Under the pieces are notes generated by a model. The model saw only the letters and a list, made by a program, of their open reading frames with translations. It searched no databases and had not been told where the DNA came from. Below are positions 12,301 to 23,685 of a stretch of 64,000 nt of DNA, in pieces. Made by a program: the position numbers and the translations under genes. The stretch covers positions 16,734,087 through 16,798,086 of the forward strand of contig CM119266.1 of NCBI GenBank assembly GCA_051294375.1, read 5' to 3'. Within the stretch, counting starts at the first letter, position 1. Each line of letters starts with the position of its first letter. The DNA comes from Paraspadella gotoi. Taxonomy: Eukaryota; Chaetognatha.

Positions 12301-13927
12301 GAAGGGAAAGATCCTCGCAAGGAGACACTCGCGCTTCCACTCAAGGGAAACGAAGGTTAGGGGAGGAGGGAGCGAAATGGGTAAAGGGAGAAGGGTGACA
12401 AAGGGAAGAAGGTAGAAGGTTGACGGGTGAGGGATGAATGATTGCCTCCGAAAGGCAACGATGAATTAAGGGGTGACGCGTTGAAAATCTGACGAAAAAT
12501 ATTTAATAAAATACTAAATATACTGAGTCAACTTGGCATTGAGTTAGATTCCGGAATCGACTGAACAGTGAACAAGGCTCGATTTAAAATAGCAAAAAAC
12601 AAAAAAGACCCGGGGCACTTCCGGGTAGACGGCGCTAATGGAAAGAAAGTGGTCGAGACTCGATGAGGTCAAAGTAGAGAAAGAGGAAGGAATTGGATTT
12701 ATGATGTTGTGACCTGCTCATGAAGCGGGAGGGAGAGGAGGCGCGGGTTCGGGAGACGCCCAGAGATGGATGGCGAAGACACGGCGGGTCATCCACCGAA
12801 CGGGAAAGAAGGGAAAGGGACGATGAGACTAGGGGACCCCGGGTAAGGTTTGTAGGGCAAAAAGGGATTGTAAGCCATGGAAATAATTATCGGGTTTTAA
12901 AAAAATTTACGTTTGAAAAGCAATGAAAGGATATGTCTGCTCTTTCGACGCGTGACATCGAATGTTGATACGCAAACTAAACTTTTTTTTAAATTAACAG
13001 TAAAATGAATGAAACGAGGTTTTGCGAGAATATTAATCAAAAATTCGGAAAAGACATTTAGCGATGGATCGACGACACGAAGTGGCTGAAAGTAAAGAAA
13101 GAAGTATCACTCATTAAGCCGAAGAAAAGTACCATTTTTCAACAATAAACTAAGTTTATGTTCGCAACATTTTTAAGAAATCATTATGATATAGTAGTTG
13201 TTTCTTGACGAGTTATTTGGATTGTTAAGAGACATGTCGTCAACTCATTTTAAGGATAGCAAGAAACTGCTTGGCGTCGGGGTGAAAGAGGATGCAAATG
13301 AGGCGTGGAAGAGGAAGCGAGGTCAGCCTACCCCGGGGTCAGGGAGCCATGTTTTGAAGTTGGGGCTCTGAGGTCACGAGAGCCCCGGAAGTCGAAAGCT
13401 GATTGGTGGTCGATGGTTGGGTTTTTGGAAATAGGAGCTGCTAAAAAAAGCGAGACCGGAAGAGAATTTTGATATGTTAAAACTTAAATTTGTAATTCAA
13501 CTAATACTGTATTCTTTTATACGTCTATAGTATCTAGACTCTTCATATTGTTCGACCATGAAAAAGTCTTTATTTTTCTCATTCACACCGCTCCATTGTA
13601 CTGTCCTCAGATCGCCTAGTTCTTATAGTTATGGAGAATATAAATTATATAAAAGATAGAAATATAAATTGGTTCGAACAAAAAAAGGACACAAAGCTGT
13701 TGTTCGTAAATGGAAGACTCGATGAGCCGCCCTCCGCTGGCTTCTCTCAATGAGAGTCCCATTCCTCTTCTTCTCACCTGTTCGCTCTCAAAATTGGTTC
13801 TCGTCTTCTGTCGTTTCCGACGGCGAAACAAGAATTGATTGATCCTCGTCAATTTCCGAGGGAAAATCACGAAGGGTGGAAGGAAAGCAATAAGTGGCGA
13901 AATTGGAAGGCGGGCGAGATGGAAACA

Positions 13928-13928
<1 letters not shown>

Positions 13929-13987
<59 letters not shown>
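13929..13987. repeat. (GA)n microsatellite
   Basis: About 59 bp of near-pure GA. Confidence 0.96.
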
Positions 13988-13990
<3 letters not shown>

Positions 13991-15686
13991 GAGAAGGGAG
14001 AAGGAAGGGGGTGGTTATTCGGAGGAACGAGTTAACGCGCCAGAAAGAAGTGAGCTATGGCAAAGGAAATAGCGAATGGCATTGCCATAGTAGCTGGAGA
14101 AAAAAAAAAAGACTCATGAACGAAAAAAAAAGTAAGAAGTCTCAAAAAGGAAGTGATTCCGTGTTCGAGTCAACGAGATAGAATAGAAAAAAACAATTAG
14201 ACGAAAGTCAAAAGTGGTCAGGGTGCAATGGAAGTGGAAATGGCAAAGGCAGTGAAAAAAAAAATCAATAGGACTGAGGCAACGTCATTGTGAAAGCAGG
14301 ACGAAGCAATAAGACAAAAAAGACGAATGGAAAGGGCAAGGAGGTTTTTCTTTCTTCTTGGTTGGAAGATAAAAAGAGTGAAAGGGTGAGACTGGTGAGC
14401 GGCTGGTCGGAGCGAGGAGAGATTTCCATTCCGTTCCTTCGGCTCGCGTCTGATCTCCAACAGCGATGATCCTTTCGTAGGAAATTCATAAATACTCGAC
14501 CGCGGTAGCTTTGAGTAATATTTCACCAAAAAACTCTTTTGTTCCTTTCTCTCTTTTTTTTTCCTCCGTAATTTTAGCTCATCTTTTTAGCTTTTAACCT
14601 TTCGTTTTTTTTTTTGCTTCCCCCTCAGTTGGCGAAAGAAGCGAAGGAGGGAGCTATTTTCGGTTCGAATTTGGATGAAGTCTCCAGGGAGTGCAAGAGT
14701 GAAAGTGAAAGTGGGAGAGAGAGAGATAGCAAGAGAGAGAAGGGGAGAAAGAGAGAAAGGGAGAGAGCACAAATATAAATTGCTAAACTGACTCCGGTCA
14801 CCGGCGTTTCTTCTTCGTAGAGTTTGTCTAAAAAAGGAACGTTTTTCGGCGCCGCAGCATCCTCTCAAACGTCACCCATGCAAGACGCGCCGATGTCGAG
14901 GCGTCGACAATTAACTTAACCTTCTTATTTATGTATCAAACTAAATACATGAAATACATGAAAACCTACAATGGAAAGAAAATTAAGATGACGATCGACT
15001 AAGCCTCCACGAATCCACGCTTCAATGACGAATGTCGAATGTCGAATGACGAGTGTCTGCTTAGATTTAGTCGCCTTGTCACGAACGAACTTTTCCCTCC
15101 GCAATTCACACTATTTCAACCCGGCCACCTATGTCCCTATATCCCTAGTTTCACCTTGGTACCTACGCCCATCGCCTTGTAGTCTCCACCCTCAACCACG
15201 CCCATCACGCGCCGGCGACAAATGGACTTCCGGCGTCGCGTTCAGACCTCAATGGCCAAAGATCAAACGACGACGCGACGTCACTCGCCCTTCACGACAT
15301 CCTCCTCGTTCCCCTCCTCCTCATCTTCCTCTCTACACAGAAGCTAACCTCATTCCTCATCCATCTCTTCCAACTTCTTCAAAACCAAGCCACTCTCATT
15401 GGCTATTATTCATGCAAGTGACAAATGATTAACCATAAATTGCTAAAGTAGAAATACTTTTTCCTCCTATCTTAAACTACCTTTTCATCCTAATTATTCT
15501 TCCCTACCTCACATATCCCACGCCCGACCTATCCCATACCACCCAAACATCCAATAAGCCACGAATTCAACCCCCCTGCGACGTAGCAGCGGGGGAGGGT
15601 CAAAGGTCGGGAGGTCAACCAAGTGGCGACGATCCCCCGGAATTATTTGACCCCGTCCGTCCTGATCCACGAGGCATGCGCCTCTG

Positions 15687-15689
<3 letters not shown>

Positions 15690-15782
<93 letters not shown>
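15690..15782. repeat. (CT)n microsatellite
   Basis: About 93 bp of pure CT. Confidence 0.97.
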
Positions 15783-15785
<3 letters not shown>

Positions 15786-15885
15786 TTTTTTTCTTTGTTT
15801 TTCTCTCCCATTACAACTAATCTCACAATCAACGAGATTTGACTGAAAGATCGCTCTATGAACTTTCACATTATACCCGCACAGG

Positions 15886-15969
15886 CAGGGTTACGTCCCT
15901 TTTTCGCAGGGTTGCGTCCCTTTTTCGCAGGGTTGCGTCTCTTTTTCGCAGGGTTGCGTCCCTTTTTCG
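15886..15969 (+). repeat. 21-bp tandem repeat, four copies
   Basis: Four consecutive 21-base units begin CAGGGTTGCGTCCCTTTTTC. The first unit has TTACG for TTGCG, and the third has TCTC for TCCC. The unit length is a multiple of three and contains no stop in several frames. It reads RVASLFR on the plus strand and KRDATLR on the minus strand. No surrounding gene supports translation. Confidence 0.93.
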
Positions 15970-17245
15970 AGCCCGCGAAAGTGCTAACGGATTCCGAAAC
16001 CGAAAACGTGATTTGTTGAGGAGAGAAAAAACGTCCGAATAAATTGATGACGTCTCCAGGGGGGCGGGGGGGGCGGAAGGCAAGTGGTAGACAAAAAAAA
16101 AATAGGAAGAGGAAGGAACTACTACAAAAGATCTAGAAAAAACGAAAGGAGGAACGAGGAAGACTCCGATAGAAAACGATGATGATGATGATGATGATGA
16201 TAGCAAGACACCCCGGCGGTCTCCGGGAAAATATTATTAAATAGAATAAAATAAAAGGAATACAAATCTTATCTTCTGACTCATAAAAATAAGAACTGAA
16301 AATATAACAAGCCATCTGCTATGTGTGGCCGTGGGTGACCATTGTGAAGGTGGATGAGACCTAAGTTCCTGTTTTTTGGTTTTTATATTTTTCCGCTTTT
16401 TTTCAAGTATTATCATCGCTAAATTCTACAATGTTATCAATAAGCACATTGTAGGTAAATCAAAAAATGGGTAATAGACTAAGGAGTCGCTGGCCGCGGC
16501 TTAAGAAAAAACATAGTAAAAAAAAAAAAAAGAATTTTCTCGCCCGAATTGCTCTTTTCTCTTCCTGCACAAAACTAAAAAAGGAGAAGCGAAGAGTCTT
16601 CGCTTCGGCGAATCCGCAATTAGAAAACGGGCAGAATTGGTAATGCTCTCGAATTCGTAATGCGAACGAAAAGAATCTCAATGCATACAGGGTCGGTCCC
16701 CGCCCTTTAGTTGAAATCTTTGAATCCCCTTGTATTCGATTCATAGATATTAAAACAAAATCAGCGACGTCGAATATATTTCAGAGAATTTCCGCTTCAT
16801 ATATAAACCATAGGCATAACTGCATAAAGTCACTAGTTTATCTTGATAGAAAAATTAAGTTTTCGCTTAACTAAATACAGTTATTGGAGTTGATTAAGTT
16901 AAAAAAAAAAAACAAAACAGATTCTCATCTCGACGTCGTTTAAACTCCATTAACTAAGTTAAAAAACAAATAACTTATCTTTTCCTCTAATCTTCTTTTC
17001 CCTTTTTGTGGAGAAATTAAATCTTGCATGAATTTAAAAACCCGACACGCGACGACAAAAAGAGAGAAGGAATACTTACGGTTTTCTCAATTTTTTTGAG
17101 AGACGAGAGGAGAGAGAGAGAGAGAGAGAAATTAAATCCTCCATGAATTTTAAAACCCCAACCCGTCGCGACGACAAAGATCGAAAAATACTTACAGTTA
17201 CAGTTTTCTTTAAGACAGTATATAGATGAGACAGAGAGAAAGAAG

Positions 17246-17277
<32 letters not shown>

Positions 17278-18360
17278 CCGAGGGGGGGAAGCAGACAACA
17301 TTCACGCTTTTCTTTAACATCGATCCAAGGGGATCGCCCTCCGCCCAACTGCTAAATACAAGAATTAGCCACTTGATACAACTAACGGTAACGATTCCTT
17401 ACAAAATAATTTTCGAAAAACACGAATATCTACGTAAAAGTAATAAATGTTAAAATTTTTCGTCGTAAAGACTTTTTTTCTGTATTTAAAGCCAACCGTA
17501 CGACAGCCGCGGCGAAGACGACGGCTGTTGAGTCGGTTAGGATGGATCGTCTTCGTGTAAAAATCTTTTCTTTAAATTTGGACCTTTGAACTGGCGTCGA
17601 GACCAGGAGTAACCAAGTAAACCTCGACGAAAACAGCAAATGTCAGTTATATTGGTTTAAAAAAAAAAACATGAAAATCGGATTTACATATCTTTATAAC
17701 TTTTTCAACGAGCATTACAAACATGAAAATAATAATTAAAATAATTACGGCAAATATTTTCTTCAATCTTTTGTTTTACTTGACCTAAAATAAATAACAC
17801 GACCTTTTGACTTAAGCTTTGTAAACAAAGAATGCGTTTTTTGTTCAAGACAAAATAATATCTGACTGCTTTTCGTTTCGACTGACAATGAACACTGTTC
17901 ATTGAACAGCTTTGGTAGCGGCGCATCGAAGGCATTTGTCTGTGATGATACGGGTGTGAGGAGGTGGCTTCTTTCCCGCGCTCTAAGACTCTAAAACTTC
18001 GAAGGCTCACAATCGTTTTTTTTCTGGCCCAATCACTTTACGATCCTGACTCTCATTCGGTCGTTCGTGACCACGTTTCTGTTTCATCACTGTTCTTTCA
18101 TTTGTAGACCCAAACCATTTTATTTTTTAGGCATAAAAAATATATTCGGGAATCAAAGAATCTACTCGCTACTCGGTATTCTCGCGTCAAACATAACTAA
18201 CCAGTAACCACGTAGTACTCAGGCCTTCGTCGCTACAGCATCTACAGCAATAAAACAGATCGATATTATCCTTTCATTTCGTTGGGTTTGAGATTTGCAT
18301 CAAAACCAAATTTTCGTTAAAGCAATAAAACTAAACGTCTTAAAAATCCTTCGAGCAAGA
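15970..18360. other. Gene-free DNA upstream of the zinc-finger locus
   Basis: No supported gene. It contains a GAT-type trinucleotide run at about 16,178-16,201 and GA patches at 17,110-17,129 and 17,226-17,278. The 5' untranslated region and promoter of the zinc-finger gene at 18,361 must lie in the last part, but no clear TATA box was identified. Confidence 0.5.
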
Positions 18361-21016
18361 ATGAACGAGAAATCAACGAGTCCACCTTCGTTTTCAGAAC
18401 CAAGCGACTTACCCTCTCGCGATGACAAACTTTCTCTGGGCTCTCTCTCCCAGTCAACTTCCTTCGTTCTTCAAACTCCACGCGTAGTCTTGACGAAACT
18501 AGAAGAATCTCAACTCGCCGCTCACCTGCCCAAAAAATTTGCCATCTCCGACGCGCGACCAGTGAAACTTTCTACCTCTCCCGCTCACCGACTTACGAAG
18601 AAGTGTCACATATGTTTGAGGACTATGCCTCATCGTAGGTGGCGTCGGCACTTGGAAGAATGTCACTTAACATCATCCTATGCTGCGCCTGTATCTGTCT
18701 CTCCGAAAGACGAGAAAATCGACAACAAAAAATGTCGGTTTTGTGGAAAGACGTTCACCCTAAGTGGAAGTCGAATATCTCACGAAGAGAGCATTCACAG
18801 GGGGAAAAGGTGGAGGTGCGTCGCCTGCGGTGTCAGTTATAAGCACAAAAGAAATTCTTGGGATCATAAATGCATCCACGGAGGCCCCAACCGTTTCGAA
18901 TCGTGGTTTGAAATCACAAACGACAACAAACCAGATCGCAGGTTTTTGGGGATAAGCTAAATAAATAATAAATAAATTAATAAATTAGCTATAAAGGAAA
19001 GATCTACTTTCGTGAGTTGTAAAATTTTCTTTTTGGATGGCAGCGTTGTGGCACTGTGCCTCTGCCAAAAACTTTAGAAAGTAAAACGTATTATTTTGTA
19101 ATAGGGATGAAGTCTTAACCTTGTTTAAAGTCAAGATAGCTTATTAAATAATAAATAATTATTATATTGGTCGTACCAATTTTATAATATTTAGCAAAAA
19201 AGCTTTTCTTTTGAAGCTTAATCCCTGAAAACCTCCGTCAGATTTGAAGGAAAATCCTACCCTTGTCACTTTTGCTCCCAACTTTTTGTTTCTCCACACG
19301 GACGAAATCAGGTGAGCGATATGTTATCGACAATCATACATAGAATTTATAGATTTTTACCCCTTTTTAAATCCATAAATGAACCATTTTTAAATATTTT
19401 TGCTTGCTTTTATTGATAAGCTCCGTCATGATTTTTTTTTTCATATAAGTAAAACTGTAAAAAATAATTTTAAATTTAGTGAATTGTCGAAAACATGTCG
19501 CTTAAATATTTAAATTCAGCACGAAAAAAATATTCATAAAAAAACGCCGAGTGCTGTGTCCTTACTCAACCATGCTGATGGGTCCAAAACTTCTTCGATC
19601 GATCGTCTTAACTCTCGAAAAAAATACAAGGGACAGCACGAAGATGGCGTAAAAAAACGGAGGCAATGTCCACATTGTCCAAAAGTATTTACCAGTTACC
19701 AGGGAATGCGCGATCATATTCTCTTTCATAAAAAGAAGCGATGGACCTGCAACAAATGCGATTCAGTTTATTCAACGCCTACATCTGCCTATAAGCATAA
19801 AAAAGTTCATAGTAGTGGCTGCTCGTTTACGACTTGGTTTGAAAAATCGGAATCAAAGGGCGAATTGAAAAAACGAAGAAATCAATCCAAGTCTACCGAC
19901 AAGGTGGATCTTAAAGAGACATCGTTCCGTAACTTTAAGGCTAAGAAAAGTAAAAACGGGGAGACTGAGGACGGTAAAAAAAAGAGTGCGGAATGTCCTT
20001 ATTGTTCAAAAGTATTCACTAGCTCCCATGGAAAATGTGTTCATATTGATTGTATTCATAAGAAAAAGCGATGGATCTGCAAACAATGTGGTTCAGTTTA
20101 TTCTTCACACTCGGCTGTTTATAGACACCGAAAATATCACCATCACAATACGTTTACAATTCGGTTTGAGAATTCCGAATTCGCGTCAACATCAGAAAAA
20201 CGTAAAATTTCATCTCGATCAATCAAGCCCAGCAAACCAACTTCTTTCGGGCCTAAATATCCGAACAATTTAGAGGGAGAAACTAGTATGTCTAAGAAAA
20301 CAAACTTTGTACGAGCTAAAAAAAATATATTTTCCAGTCAAGCAAAACAAACTGAAAAGAATGTACCATGTGAGGAGATGACAAATTCCAACCAACTTGT
20401 ATTCAGCTGCAAATTCTGTCAAGCTATTTATTACAATCGCCGAGATAGAATCCTACACGAGAAGACGGTTCACGGTGATCAGCGTTGGAAATGCTTAGTT
20501 TGTGGAAGAGTTTGCTTTAGTGTTAATACCATGCAGCGTCACAAAACATTTCATCGAAAAACGGAATTCTCATCGTGGTTTGAGTCTATTTCACCAAAAT
20601 CGAGCAAATTTAATCCGAAGGCGAAACGAAAAACAGTCTCTAGAATTAGAAAGTCTGGTTTTAAAATGAATCGCGTTAAATGCCGGTTTTGCGACTCAAC
20701 TTTTGGGAGTGTACAAACGAAGTCTGAACATGAAAAAATTTTTCACTGGGGAAAGAGATGGTGCTGCGACTCGTGCACCTCCATATTTAGAACATGTAAA
20801 GGTGCTAAGCTGCATAAGATGAAACATTATCCTACAGCCACAATCTCTATCTCGTTTATGAATAAGGAATTGAGTGGCTTTGTGAATCCTGCTCTGTGTG
20901 GAAAACCTGAGAAAGAAATTAGAAATGAAAGTTGTATCGACGATGCGTACAAAAATGTCAACAAAGTTGAGGTCGTTCAATGTGAAAAGAAAAGGGATAA
21001 TAAAAGAAAACGTTAA
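18361..21016 (+). CDS. Multi-C2H2 zinc-finger protein, three exons, 715 aa
   Basis: Probable nuclear nucleic-acid-binding protein. The model has exons 18,361-18,941, 19,242-19,311 and 19,520-21,016, with donors CAG|GTTTTT and CAG|GTGAGC. Phases match at both junctions. The second junction completes a C-x2-C-x12-H-x4-H finger (C202, C205, H218, H223) that neither exon encodes alone, which is strong support. ATG 18,361 is the first in-frame ATG. Fingers: a single one from C82, then pairs starting near residues 125, 267, 376, 514 and 605. In each pair the classical TGEKP linker is replaced by a short linker ending KRW/QRW. The second finger is followed by FxxWFE or a close variant. The TAA at 21,014 may be premature, because the same frame continues 42 codons past it (see the next entry). 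The unspliced reading of exon 1 ends at 18,960 (200 aa). Family membership is certain. Targets are unknown. Confidence 0.85.
19150..19192 (+). repeat. Dispersed palindromic motif, copy in zinc-finger gene intron 1
   Basis: TATATTGGTCGTACCAATTT with an AT-rich left flank similar to the other copies. Confidence 0.7.
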
Positions 21017-22586
21017 AAAAAATTAAAAGAATTAAAATCTTTGACTAAAAGAAAATCCAAGGCCACTGAAACTTTGAAACCCCCTTTTGAGTTTGACACT
21101 TTGAATGAACAAGAGAAACACAATAAAGTAAATTATAAAGTTACAAGAGGGTGACAACGACGTAAAATACTCAACAGAAATAGATTTAAGTCTTTTGTGG
21201 AGCTTCGAGAAGAAATGCTGGAGCCCAAAAGAATCCACAATTCCTTTGCACAATCTGTAACAAAACCTTTAGTTCCCATTCCATGCAATTGCATCAAAGC
21301 AAGTAGGCGGACGGAAAGCTATGTTTAAACTGTATTATCACTAGAGAAATACGGACGCTGCCGTTTTCCGCCAAGAGCGTACCGTGGATGATGAAAAACG
21401 AACAAGGGTTTCTTCATACTTTCAACATTGACAGGAGAGATGAACTTTTTGCTGTCAAAGCGACCAATGACGATGATCATACCTTTGAATGCGATAATGA
21501 GACTACAGATCCTGGAAATAGCATCTTTAATTCAGAGGATAATGAGGAGGAAGGGGAAGAATGATGGTGGCGGTGGATGGACGCTGATGACGGTTTCACT
21601 TTCGACTCCGTGAAGATGACGTTGAACTGGCTGATCCAGCCAGTGAGATGAAGATGCCCAATTCAAATGGTGCCACGCTTTCCGCTTCTGAAAGCACGAA
21701 ATCCTGTTTGACTCAATTAAACTACTTCTTCCTCTTCCTCAACGGTCTCCGCGATCGCCGATTCATTTAAGTCCATCTCACCCGCGTCTTCTATTATTTC
21801 TGCCTCCTCGAGAAACGAGGATGAGAAGAATCAGTTTCGTCAGGTTCTTGGTGTTTCACGTTGCGCAACATCGGAGACGAATGGGTTGGAACAATCCGAT
21901 GATAACTTGCTGTTGAAAGAAAAATTTAAAGAGATGAATAAACAAATTCACTTCCAGGCTCTTCAGCAACAAGAATTTAACAGGTTTATTTAGATCGGCT
22001 CGTCGAAGTTCCGAATTTGAAGCAGCCTCAACATCTTTTAACATAACTCGGAACCTTTTTCACATCAGCCCAGCTCATGCATCCTTTGAACAACTCTCGA
22101 ATTCACAATATTTCCCGCTCACAATTCATTAAATCTAATTTTAATTCTAAGCCAGCCGATCAACAATTATCTTCACAGAACCATTCGGGTCAAGACTACA
22201 CGTCTTTATCTCCAAAATTATCGGTCTTGCCGCAATATCCTACTCGCCAATTTCATGATTATCCAGATTCTACTCAGCTGCCATCCCAGGTTACCTTTCA
22301 AGATAAAAAATCAGTTGACTGCTGTATCTGTTATCTCAAGTTCCAAAATCAGGGCGATGACTATCGCTCACATTTGATGTTACACATGGAGGTATTTCCT
22401 ACTGAATCCAAGTGTCCCATTTGCGAGTTGGATTGCGGCTGCAATCGCCTTTTGATGGAACACTTTATGCATTCTCACGCGAAGGTGGACGAGATCTTGT
22501 GTAGCGAAATCAACTGCAATCAAACATTCTGGACTGAGAAATCAATGCGAATGCACGCTGTCGAACATTTGTTACAACTCAACTAA
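21017..22586 (+). pseudogene. Decayed or unresolved 3' half of a zinc-finger gene, paralogous to the 23,686 gene
   Basis: Directly after the upstream stop the same frame continues as a Lys/Glu-rich stretch to a TGA at about 21,146. Another frame then gives a finger-like CTICNKTF...H near 21,250-21,300, then an acidic segment (21,434-21,563), then a Lys/Glu/Gln helix-like segment near 21,900-21,990. The last 169 codons (ATG 22,077 to 22,586) are open and end in the same block as the 855-aa neighbour: CCIC...CPIC.LDCGC...H...FWTEKSM.MHAVEH. The order matches the neighbour from acidic region to C-terminus, but stops and frame changes separate the pieces. Either it has decayed, introns hide the joins (an acceptor-like TTTTTCACATCAG lies at 22,070), or the sequence has indel errors. 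Confidence 0.6.
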
Positions 22587-23685
22587 ATTATTCTTAATGC
22601 CGTTTCGTAGTTATATTTTTTCATTTTTTCCCATTTTTCAACAAACTTTTTGTTTTTATAAACTTTTTGAATATTCTTTCAGTTCAGTTCGATTCTATGT
22701 ATTTCTTCTATACTTTTTTTTCGTTTTCAACCTTTGTCAAACATTCACGTTTTAAACAAACAGTCATCATAAAGAGTAAGAAATGTCATTTGTTAGTTTT
22801 ATATTTGGTTTAAATTCAGCTTTTTAATAAAAAATGAACCCTGTTTGAAATTTCGAAATGGACTATTGTGAAGGTAAAGCTTTTTATATTTAAATAATAA
22901 AAACATTTTTAGAGTAACTTAATTATTACTGGAAGCCATAAAGGGAAGTGAGAAAAAAACAATAGAGCTACTGCTGCCGAGCTACAGTTAACATCCGAGT
23001 AACAGAATATAAACACTAAAGTGAGTGACATTCAATGATAGAAAGATAAAAGAATAATTTCGTAGCAAAAGAACGCGCAAATAATTCACGAAAAAAGAAA
23101 ATTTGTACCTGGTCCTACTTTTTATTTGCTGAGACCGAAAACTACACATCAAATTCTAAATTTTTACGTGCTCGCATTCAAAAAGAAAAAAAGCGAATAA
23201 TTTAAAATTTTTAAAATTTATAGAGTTCATCCTTTTAATTCTAAAATATTGAAAAAATATTACTTTTGCAACGGTATTTTTCTTTTAAATTTCAGCATTT
23301 TATTTAATCATTAACATAAAAATTACAGTCCTTGTAATTTATAATAAAATAATACAAAACTAATTACACATGAATTAAGTGTAATATACTGATATAAATA
23401 TAATAATAATATAAATTTTATACATCTAATTTTATTTTTATATTTTCAGAGTGTGACTCTCCGTCCGATTAAAACTATTTAAAGTCGTGTCTTTTTTTTA
23501 TTCTCTTTGGCACTAGTCTTATCTCACTCGATTCGGTTTAGGCTCATCAAATCCAATTACTAATCTTAAAACGAAAATTTTAGGTTGAACTCTTCGAAAT
23601 ACTGTTGAAAAAATCGTTCTCCTTGAAAAAAGATTTTACTCCATGCTATATAGAGAAGTCCACAGGATAGGCCAGTAATGCCTAC
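22587..23685. other. AT-rich intergenic DNA between zinc-finger genes
   Basis: Very AT-rich, no ORF of note. A TAG at 23,668 in frame with the next gene sets the upstream limit of its single-exon reading. A non-coding first exon cannot be excluded. Confidence 0.6.

Larger units (their letters stand above)
12301..15885. other. Gene-free intergenic DNA
   Basis: No ORF with recognisable domains. It holds a short hairpin at 13,362-13,386 (GGGGCTCT, 9-base loop, AGAGCCCC), a (GA)n tract at 13,929-13,987, a GAGA-rich patch at 14,720-14,770 and a (CT)n tract at 15,690-15,782. The open frame near 15,025-15,432 is Pro/Ser/Arg-rich with no family resemblance and is not called. Confidence 0.55.

Noticed and set aside
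13362-13386. Hairpin GGGGCTCT/AGAGCCCC as a possible small-RNA gene
   Set aside because: The stem is only 8 bp, far too short for a microRNA precursor, and no repeats or promoter elements surround it.
15025-15432. 135-codon plus-strand open frame
   Set aside because: Pro/Ser/Arg-rich composition tracks the pyrimidine-rich DNA. No family resemblance or conserved motif.
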